This document shows positions 24,378-31,189 of a stretch of DNA of 64,000 bases, one piece after another. This DNA comes from Promicromonospora sp049532985 (GTDB lineage Bacteria > Actinomycetota > Actinomycetes > Actinomycetales > Cellulomonadaceae): positions 3,286,001-3,350,000 of the forward strand of contig NZ_CP186693.1 in assembly GCF_049532985.1 (NCBI RefSeq), in the 5' to 3' direction. The position numbers and the translations under genes were made by a program. Below the pieces are notes generated by a model. That model searched no databases, had not been told where the DNA came from, and saw only the letters and a list, made by a program, of their open reading frames with translations. Positions within the stretch are counted from its first letter, which is position 1, and each line of letters begins with the position of its first letter.

Positions 24378-26707
24378 CGCACCCCCACCTGTCGGACGTG
24401 CGGGCCACCCCGGTGACCCGCACGTCCGGCACGAGCGCGGCGTCGCTGCCGCTCGCCACCCGGATCGGCCAGGTCAACCAGCGTCTCAAGGGCTGGGAGG
24501 CGGTCCGCTGGGTCGACGGCGCACCCCGCGTCACCGACCTGCTGCGCCGCGAGGTGGACCGCTGGGGCGGGCTCGGCGCGGTCTACGGCGTGCTCCGCGC
24601 GGACCCGTGGTCCGCGGTGCGCTGGGACAACGGCGTACCGCCCGAGCGCAGCGCCGAGGCCTACGCCGCCGTGCAGGAGCACGTGACCACCTACGGCGAC
24701 GGCATCCCGGTGCTATTCGTCGAGGAGGCGCCCCACGGCCTCATGGCGCTGGGCGGCACCACGCTGCCCGTGAACCTCGCACTCGGCGCCGGCATGGACG
24801 CCGACCTGACCGAGGAGCTCGCGGCCGCCGTCGCCGCCGAGGCCCGGGCCCGTGGCACCCACGTCACGCTGGTCTCCGGGCTGGACGTGCTGCGCGACCC
24901 ACGCTGGGGCCGCGCCGAGGAGTGCTTCTCGGAGGACCCGGCGCTGGCCGCCCTGCTGGTCGAGGCCACGGTCCGCGGCATGCAGGGCACCGCCTCGGCC
25001 GGCGACCCGATCGACGGCGCGCACGTGGCCGTCGTGGCCAAGCACCTCGCCGCCCAGGGCGCCGGCATGGGCGGGCGCAACGGCTCGGGTGCGCCGATCG
25101 GCCGGCGCGAGCTCGGCGAGATCCACCTGCGGCCCGCGCACGCCGCCGCACGCGCGGGCGTCGCCGGCTTCATGGCTGCCTACAACGACATCGACGGGGT
25201 GCCCTGCAGCGCGAACGAGGACCTGCTCACGGGCACCCTCCGTGAGCGGTGGGGCTGGGAGGGCGTCGTCATGGCGGACGGCACCGCCGTCGACCGGCTC
25301 CGCGACAGCTCGCCCGACCCCGCCTCCGCCGCGGCCCTCGCCCTGCGGGCCGGCGTCGACCTGAGCCTCTGGGACGAGGCGTTCACGCACCTGGAGACCG
25401 CGATCGACCGCGGGCTCGTCGCCGAGGCGACGCTGGACCGCGCGGTCGACCGGGTGCTCGGCCTGAAGCGGCGGCTGGGCCTGCTCGGCGACGCACCTCG
25501 CGATGCCGCAGGGCAGGCCGACGCGACCGCCGGCCGTGACGTGGTGGCGCTCGTGGAGCGGGCCGCCCGGCAGTCCGTGGTCCTCGTCGACGACGGCGGG
25601 CTGCTCCCCCTGCGCCCGGGCGCGACGGTGGCCGTCGTCGGGCCGAACGCGGACGACCTGGAGGCGCAGCTCGGCGACTACACGCCGCCGCGCCCCGTGC
25701 CCGATCCTGCTGCCTCGACCGTGCGCTCCGCGCTCACGGCGCGGTTCGGCGCCGAGCGCGTGCGGCACGCCGAGGGCAGCCGCCTGCGGGCGCCGCTCGA
25801 CGATCCCGGCGCGCTCGACGCCGTGCGGGCCGCCTGCGCGGGCGCCGACGTCTGCGTCGTCGTGCTCGGCGGCACCAGCCGGCGCACCTACGACGACGAG
25901 TTCGCCGACAACGGCGCCGTCGCGGGCCCCGCCCGTGACACGACGAACGGCGAGGGCGTCGACCTGTCGTCGGTGGCGCTGCCCGAGGCGCAGCTCGCCG
26001 TGGCCCGCGCCGCGCGCGAGTCCGGGGCGCCGGTGGTCGGCGTCGTGATCGACGGACGGCCCCGCGCGCTGACCGCCCTCCGGGACCTGGTGGACGCGCT
26101 GCTCGTCGTGCCGTTCCCCGGCCCGGCCGGCGGGGAGGCGGTCGCCGCCGCGCTGTGCGACGGGACGGCCTCCGGCCGGCTGCCCGCGACGTTCCCCGCC
26201 GACGACGGGGTGCTGCCCGTGGCGCACGACGAGCGGCGCGAGACCGCACGGGGCTACGTCGACACGGACGTGCTCCGGGCGCTGCCGTTCGGCACCGCGC
26301 ACGTGGACGGCACGACGTCGCGTCTGGCCGGGACCGCGGGCGGGCCGGCGATCACGGCGGCTGCCCTGGCCGACGGCGGCGGGGTGCGGCTGACCGTCGA
26401 GGTCACGAGCACCGCCGCGACGGACCGGTCCCTCTCCGTGCCGCTCTACGGCCGCCGGCACGAGCGGGGTGTGCGGCCGCGGCGCCGGCAGCTCCTCGCC
26501 GTGCGGCGTACCGTCGTCCCCGCGGGCGGCACCACCACGGTGCCGTTCGACCTGGGCCTCGACCAGCTCGGGTCGTGGGCGGGCGGCGAGCCCGTGGCCG
26601 ACCCGGTCACGCTCAGCATCTGGTGCACACCGGAGCCCGACCCGCCAGCCGACGCCGTCACGGTCCGGGTCACCGACGAGAACGGAGCCACTCCTTGGGA
26701 ACGATGA
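24374..26707 (+). CDS. Glycoside hydrolase family 3 (beta-glycosidase)
   Basis: A 777-residue exo-acting beta-glycosidase, cytoplasmic since no signal peptide is seen. The (alpha/beta)8 domain has KHLAAQG (K223, H224) and the nucleophile D302 in VVMADGTAVD; the second alpha/beta domain and a C-terminal fibronectin-III-like domain (about residues 660-777) follow. GH3 members of sugar operons release terminal glucose, mannose or GlcNAc-like units; the neighbours suggest a mannose-containing substrate. The ATG overlaps the upstream stop, and its own TGA overlaps the next ATG, giving ATGA junctions at both ends. Confidence 0.88.
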   Translation: MTHPHLSDVRATPVTRTSGTSAASLPLATRIGQVNQRLKGWEAVRWVDGAPRVTDLLRREVDRWGGLGAVYGVLRADPWSAVRWDNGVPPERSAEAYAAVQEHVTTYGDGIPVLFVEEAPHGLMALGGTTLPVNLALGAGMDADLTEELAAAVAAEARARGTHVTLVSGLDVLRDPRWGRAEECFSEDPALAALLVEATVRGMQGTASAGDPIDGAHVAVVAKHLAAQGAGMGGRNGSGAPIGRRELGEIHLRPAHAAARAGVAGFMAAYNDIDGVPCSANEDLLTGTLRERWGWEGVVMADGTAVDRLRDSSPDPASAAALALRAGVDLSLWDEAFTHLETAIDRGLVAEATLDRAVDRVLGLKRRLGLLGDAPRDAAGQADATAGRDVVALVERAARQSVVLVDDGGLLPLRPGATVAVVGPNADDLEAQLGDYTPPRPVPDPAASTVRSALTARFGAERVRHAEGSRLRAPLDDPGALDAVRAACAGADVCVVVLGGTSRRTYDDEFADNGAVAGPARDTTNGEGVDLSSVALPEAQLAVARAARESGAPVVGVVIDGRPRALTALRDLVDALLVVPFPGPAGGEAVAAALCDGTASGRLPATFPADDGVLPVAHDERRETARGYVDTDVLRALPFGTAHVDGTTSRLAGTAGGPAITAAALADGGGVRLTVEVTSTAATDRSLSVPLYGRRHERGVRPRRRQLLAVRRTVVPAGGTTTVPFDLGLDQLGSWAGGEPVADPVTLSIWCTPEPDPPADAVTVRVTDENGATPWER

Positions 26708-28008
26708 CGTCCACCCACCTCGACCCCGCGATCACGACGACGCTGCGGGACGCCGCCGACCGGGTCCGCGCCACCTCGGGCGCCCGGGTCGGGGACATGG
26801 TCGAGGCCGCGCTGCTGCGCACCCTCACCGACACGATCACCCTCGGCGAGGACGGCAGCGCGTTCGTCATCACCGGCGACATCCCCGCGATGTGGCTGCG
26901 TGACTCGACGACCCAGCTCACGCCCTACCTGCGGTTCCTCGGCTCGTGCCCGCCGCTGGCCGACCTGGTGGCCGCCGTCGTGCGCCGCCAGCTCGCCTGC
27001 CTGGACCACGACCCGTACGCGAACGCGTTCAACGACGGGCCGACGGGCGCCCACTACGACCCCGAGGACGTGTGCGACGACCCGCACGTCTGGGAGCAGA
27101 AGTACGAGATCGACAGCCTCGCCTACCCCGTGACGCTCGCCCACACCCTGTGGCGGGCCACGGGCCGCACGGACTTTCTCGACGAGCGGGCCCACCGGGT
27201 GCTGCGCACGATCGTGGACCAGCTCCGGACCGAGCAGGACCACGACGCGTCGGCCTACCGGTTCCAGCGCGACACCACGATCCCGACCGAGACGCTGGCT
27301 CGCGAGGGACGCGGCACCGCGGTCGGGCGCACGGGCATGACGTGGAGCGGGTTCCGCCCGTCCGACGACGCCTGCACCTACGGCTACAACGTCCCGGCGA
27401 ACCTGTTCGCGGCACAGGCCCTGCTCGCCGTGGCCGACCTCGCGGCCGGGGTGCTCGGCGACGAGAGGCTGGCCGACGACGCGCGGACGCTGTCGGGCGA
27501 GCTCGTGACGGGTGTCGAGCAGTTCGGCATCGTCACGGAGCCCGGTCCGTCAGGCGACGCGCCCGGCGTCCGCACGTACGCCTACGAGGTGGACGGGCTC
27601 GGCGGGGTGCTGCGGATGGACGACGCGAACACGCCGTCGCTGCTGTCGCTGCCGCTGAACGCCCCCGACGTGCTCGACGCGCACGTCTGGCGCGCGACCC
27701 GGGAGTTCGTGCTGAGCCCGGCCAACCCGTACTACATGACGGGCACGGCGGCGAGCGGCGTCGGCAGCCCGCACACCCTGCCGGGCCGCGTGTGGCCCAT
27801 CGCGCTGGCCGTCGAGGCGCTCACCGGGACGCCCGAGGACCGGGTCCGGATCCTCGACGTCCTCGCCCGGACCGACGGCGGCACGGGGCGCATGCACGAG
27901 TCGTTCGACGCCTCGGACCCGACCGCGTACTCCCGCCCGTGGTTCTCGTGGGCCGACTCGATGTTCTGCGAGGTCGCCCTGGTGGTGGCGGACGAGACCC
28001 GCGCCTGA
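26704..28008 (+). CDS. GH125 exo-alpha-1,6-mannosidase
   Basis: A 434-residue protein of glycoside hydrolase family 125, inverting exo-alpha-1,6-mannosidases. The family motifs are clear: GDIPAMWLRDSTTQ (about 58-71), WSGFRPSDDACTYGYNVP with the presumed acid D221/D222, and RMHESFD with the presumed base E399, aligning with D220 and E393 of the Streptococcus enzyme. No signal peptide, so it trims imported manno-oligosaccharides, perhaps from N-glycans, yeast mannan or actinobacterial lipomannan. It is last in the operon and its ATG overlaps the GH3 stop. Confidence 0.93.
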   Translation: MTSTHLDPAITTTLRDAADRVRATSGARVGDMVEAALLRTLTDTITLGEDGSAFVITGDIPAMWLRDSTTQLTPYLRFLGSCPPLADLVAAVVRRQLACLDHDPYANAFNDGPTGAHYDPEDVCDDPHVWEQKYEIDSLAYPVTLAHTLWRATGRTDFLDERAHRVLRTIVDQLRTEQDHDASAYRFQRDTTIPTETLAREGRGTAVGRTGMTWSGFRPSDDACTYGYNVPANLFAAQALLAVADLAAGVLGDERLADDARTLSGELVTGVEQFGIVTEPGPSGDAPGVRTYAYEVDGLGGVLRMDDANTPSLLSLPLNAPDVLDAHVWRATREFVLSPANPYYMTGTAASGVGSPHTLPGRVWPIALAVEALTGTPEDRVRILDVLARTDGGTGRMHESFDASDPTAYSRPWFSWADSMFCEVALVVADETRA

Positions 28009-28062
28009 CGACGTGTGCTAGCGTCGCCGCAGATCGTGACCCGAGCCGAGGAGGTGAGACCC

Positions 28063-28122
28063 GTGGACGCAGTGACCGTACCGGGTGCTCCCCCGCAGCC
28101 CACGATCGCGCGGCGGCGCTAG
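28063..28122 (+). CDS. Possible 19-residue leader peptide upstream of patatin gene
   Basis: A short ORF starts at GTG 28063 with a strong ribosome site (GAGGAGGTGAG, six bases upstream) and ends at TAG 28120-28122. It encodes MDAVTVPGAP followed by PQPTIARRR, ending in three arginines. The ORF runs through the left arms of two nested hairpins and stops in the inner loop, 48 bases before the patatin start. This geometry suggests ribosome-dependent attenuation. It could also be chance; no homologue is known to me. Confidence 0.45.
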   Translation: MDAVTVPGAPPQPTIARRR

Positions 28123-28140
28123 CCGCCTCCGGGAGCACCC
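28083..28140 (+). promoter_or_regulatory. Nested hairpins in the patatin leader (candidate attenuator)
   Basis: An outer perfect 10-bp stem (GGGTGCTCCC 28083-28092 with GGGAGCACCC 28131-28140) encloses an inner hairpin GGCGGC/GCTA/GCCGCC (28113-28128). The stop codon of the small upstream ORF falls in the inner loop. A ribosome on that ORF would prevent both stems from forming. Confidence 0.5.
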
Positions 28141-28169
28141 GCCCACGCACCACGCGAGAGGCGACTCCC

Positions 28170-29138
28170 ATGAGCACCACACCTTCCTCAGCCCTGCCCC
28201 CCGTACCGTCCGTCGACGCCACCGGGCGCATACCCGCCGGCGAGCGTGCGCTCGTCCTGGGCGGTGGCGGATCCACCGGCAACGCGTGGCTGATCGGCGT
28301 CGTCGCCGGTCTGGCCGAGGCCGGGCTGGACGTGACCACCGCCGACCTCACCGTCGGCACGTCGGCCGGCTCGACCGCCGCGGCCCAGCTCGCGGGCGCG
28401 AGCCCGGCCGAGCTGCTCGACGGCGCCCTGACGGCCCCTCCGCCCCGGACCGCTCCGGCGAGCACCGGGCGGACCGCCCCGGCGGCGCACGGCAGGACCG
28501 ACCCCGCGGCGCCGGTGACCGACCACCTGGCGCGGATGCGCGCGATCATCGACGCCGCCACGGACCCGGCCGACCTGCGCCGCAGGGTGGGTGCGGCGGC
28601 CCTCGACCTGGCCGGGACGCAGGACGAGCACCGGCAGGAGCGGTGGCGGGCGATCGTCGCCGCGCGGCTGCCCGTCCAGACCTGGCCCCGGCGGACGGTG
28701 CTGCTCACCGCCGTGGACGCCCGCACGGGCGCCCCGGTCGTGTTCGACCGGTCCAGCGGCGTGGACCTGGCCGACGCCGTGGCCGCGAGCTGCTCCAGCG
28801 GCGCCGCCTACGCGATCGGCGACGGCCGGTACATCGACGGCGGCTACCGCACCAACGCCGAGAACGCCGACCTGGCCGCCGGGTACGCGCGCGTGCTCGT
28901 GCTGTCGCCGCTGGGCGGCCGGACGCTCACGCCGGCCGCCTGGGGCCTCGACCTCGCCACCCAGGTCGAGGCGTTGCGGGCGGGCGGCAGCCGGGTCGAG
29001 ACCGTGGCCCCGGGCCCCGACGCGGAGCACCTGTTCGGCGTCAACGCGATGGACGGGACCCTGCGGCCGCTCGCCGCCCGGGCCGGCCGGGACCAGGGCA
29101 AGGCCCTCGCCGAGCGGCTGGGCGAGCTCTGGGGCTGA
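28170..29138 (+). CDS. Patatin-like phospholipase
   Basis: A 322-residue serine lipase. The oxyanion-hole loop GGGGSTGNAW (31-40), the nucleophile elbow GTSAGS with S65 and the catalytic Asp D223 in YIDGGYRT form the patatin Ser-Asp dyad. Residues 85-115 are an Ala/Pro/Thr-rich insert. No signal peptide is seen, so it works on cytoplasmic or inner-leaflet lipids. ATG 28170 is taken as the start; it follows a short leader ORF with nested hairpins, suggesting post-initiation control of expression. Confidence 0.87.
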   Translation: MSTTPSSALPPVPSVDATGRIPAGERALVLGGGGSTGNAWLIGVVAGLAEAGLDVTTADLTVGTSAGSTAAAQLAGASPAELLDGALTAPPPRTAPASTGRTAPAAHGRTDPAAPVTDHLARMRAIIDAATDPADLRRRVGAAALDLAGTQDEHRQERWRAIVAARLPVQTWPRRTVLLTAVDARTGAPVVFDRSSGVDLADAVAASCSSGAAYAIGDGRYIDGGYRTNAENADLAAGYARVLVLSPLGGRTLTPAAWGLDLATQVEALRAGGSRVETVAPGPDAEHLFGVNAMDGTLRPLAARAGRDQGKALAERLGELWG

Positions 29139-29149
29139 CGCGGTCCGGG

Positions 29150-29177
29150 CCGCGCGGGGCCGCACGGCCCCGCGCGG
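29150..29177. terminator. Bidirectional terminator between patatin and LuxR genes
   Basis: A perfect 12-bp stem (29150-29161 with 29166-29177) and a 4-base loop lies 11 bases after the patatin stop and directly abuts the LuxR stop at 29178. Confidence 0.75.
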
Positions 29178-30833
29178 TCAGGCGCTCCGGGGTGTCTCCG
29201 GCGGGATCAGGCCGAGCTGGCCGGCGCGCGCGAGGGCACTGGTGCGGCTCGATGCGTTGAGCTTGCGGTAGACCTTGCGCACCTGGGTACGCACGGTGTT
29301 GACCGAGACGCCGTGGGCCGCCGCCATGCGTACAGCGCTGTCACCGGCGGCCAGCCCGGCCAGTACCGCGCGTTCCCGCCGGGTGAGCAGCACGATCGGT
29401 CCGGAGGTGGGGTGCCGGTCGTCGTCGGCGGACCGCATGGCCCCCACGTCGCGGGGGTCGGTGCCGGTCAGCCGGCACAGCTCCAGCATCTCGGAGCGGG
29501 GGAACAGCGCGAACGGGGCGTACAGCCCCTGCCGCCCGACCTCGACCGCGTGGTCGAAGCGCGTGCGGGCCCCGTCGAGATCTCCCGTGCGCAGGTGCGC
29601 CAGGGCGATGACGAGCTGGAGCTCCAGCGCGTCGCGCGGGGTCACCGCGGCGTCGCGCGCCGCCCGCCCGGCCACCGCCAGCGCACCGTCCGTGTCGCCG
29701 GCCAGGAGCCGCACCCGGGCGACGGGCGGCAGCAGGTCGCCGGCACCGGCGCTCTCGGCAAGTGCCACCACCCGGTTGCCCTCCCCGCTCGCGGCCAGCA
29801 GGTCGGCGTGCGCGCGCAGCAGCACGGGGTGCGCGCCAGGGCCCGGGCGGGCCGCCATCCCGTGCGCGAAGCAGGCCGCGTCCAGCCCGAGCAGACCGCT
29901 CACCGGCTCCCCGGAGGCCACCGCGTACGCCGCCCGGGCGGCCGCGAGGAACGGCCACAGGTCACCCTGCTCCTCGGCGGAACCCGCCCGGTCGAGCGCC
30001 TGCCGCGCGGTGGAGAGGTCCAGCCGGTCGATCGCCAGGAGGGCCTGGGCGATGGTCGCACCCAGGAGCAGGTGCCCCTCGAGCCAGGCCGGCACCGGCC
30101 CGCTGCGCCGGATGCGCTCCAGCCAGGCCCCGGCCATCCCGTGGTGCCCGCGCACGGCGGCCAGCAGCGCGAGGTTCGCGGCGGCCGAGGCGCCCGCGAA
30201 GTGCTGGAACGGGGGCGGGCCTGCCTGCTCGTGGGCGCGCCGAAGGTGCCCGACCGCGTCGGCGGGACGTCCCGCGAGCATCTCCGTCACGCCCCGGTTC
30301 AGGGCGATCAGCCCCGGACGCCCCACGCGGCGGTCCGCGCTCCAGGGCAGCGCACCGGTGGCATCCGTCCGGAGCAGGTGCTCCTCGAGCCAGGCGCCGA
30401 TCCCCTCCGCGGTGCGGTACTGGCCGCGGGCCCGCGCCGCGTGCATCGCGAGCACCCCGGCGGCGACCGCGTCGCCGGGGCGCGTGAACGAGCGGAGCCG
30501 CTTCGACAGACGCACGCCGTGCAGCTCGAACAGGCGCATCGCGGCCCGGAGCCGGACGTCGTCACCCGCCTCGGCGAGCTGGTAGGCCAGCACGCCGGCC
30601 ATGAGCAGCCGGGGACGCCGGGCAGTCACCGTGGCGGGCAGCCGTTCGAGCAGGCCGAGCAGCTCCGTGCCGTAGCGGGCGGGCAGCTCGAACCACCAGC
30701 GGTCCGCCAGGTCCTCCAGCGTGTCCAGGTCTCCCGCGGAGAAGGCCCGCAGAGCGCCGTCGTCAAGAGTCCGGCCGGTCCCTGCCCGGAACACCGGTGC
30801 GGACGGCTCCGCCCACGCAACATCGTCGGACAA
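29178..30833 (-). CDS. LuxR-family regulator with helical-repeat domain
   Basis: A 551-residue regulator. The C-terminal LuxR/GerE HTH is plain (LTRRERAVLAGLAAGDSAVRMA, then VSVNTVRTQVRKVYRKLNASSR). The preceding 450 residues are Ala/Leu/Arg-rich helices like the TPR-like region of MalT-type LAL regulators, but no Walker A motif or NTPase domain is present. The start is TTG at 30833 (MSDDVAWAEP). Target unknown; the patatin gene converges on it and the surface-protein gene lies upstream on the same strand. Confidence 0.83.
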   Translation of the reverse strand: MSDDVAWAEPSAPVFRAGTGRTLDDGALRAFSAGDLDTLEDLADRWWFELPARYGTELLGLLERLPATVTARRPRLLMAGVLAYQLAEAGDDVRLRAAMRLFELHGVRLSKRLRSFTRPGDAVAAGVLAMHAARARGQYRTAEGIGAWLEEHLLRTDATGALPWSADRRVGRPGLIALNRGVTEMLAGRPADAVGHLRRAHEQAGPPPFQHFAGASAAANLALLAAVRGHHGMAGAWLERIRRSGPVPAWLEGHLLLGATIAQALLAIDRLDLSTARQALDRAGSAEEQGDLWPFLAAARAAYAVASGEPVSGLLGLDAACFAHGMAARPGPGAHPVLLRAHADLLAASGEGNRVVALAESAGAGDLLPPVARVRLLAGDTDGALAVAGRAARDAAVTPRDALELQLVIALAHLRTGDLDGARTRFDHAVEVGRQGLYAPFALFPRSEMLELCRLTGTDPRDVGAMRSADDDRHPTSGPIVLLTRRERAVLAGLAAGDSAVRMAAAHGVSVNTVRTQVRKVYRKLNASSRTSALARAGQLGLIPPETPRSA

Positions 30834-31189
30834 AGTGGGTGCATCCCCTTTCCACCGTGCCGTCGGCGCGCTTCCGCGATGCCGGGTGCGGGCGCCGGGA
30901 CGCCGTGTGGCCCCACGACCCGCGGGCGGGGGCGGAACGAGCGGCGTCTCCGGCGTCTTCCCTGTTCAGGGGCGCACCGGCACGGGTGCTGCAGGAGTGG
31001 TCCGTCGTTTCCGACGAACCATTCGACGGCACTATAAGACATTCGATAAACCGATTCACAGGACGTTCGAAACGGCGGTCAAGATATGCCGCACAGATGG
31101 CAATTGACCGTTTCTTCGCCCCGTCGCGCGCCACGCCGGCGTCCCCTCGCGTCGCCACGTACGACGGCGGCGCGAGGGGACGGTGCGGG
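30834..31189. other. Intergenic region upstream of LuxR gene
   Basis: 356 bases without a credible gene. It contains a terminator-like hairpin near 31140-31182 and a relatively AT-rich stretch at about 31005-31110 with several TTCGA/TTCGATAA-like repeats, the likely promoter area for the LuxR gene transcribed leftward. Confidence 0.5.
31140..31182 (-). terminator. Hairpin terminator after the surface-protein gene
   Basis: A perfect 12-bp stem, CGTCCCCTCGCG (31140-31151) with CGCGAGGGGACG (31171-31182), and a 19-base loop, 7 bases after the stop codon at 31190. Confidence 0.65.
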
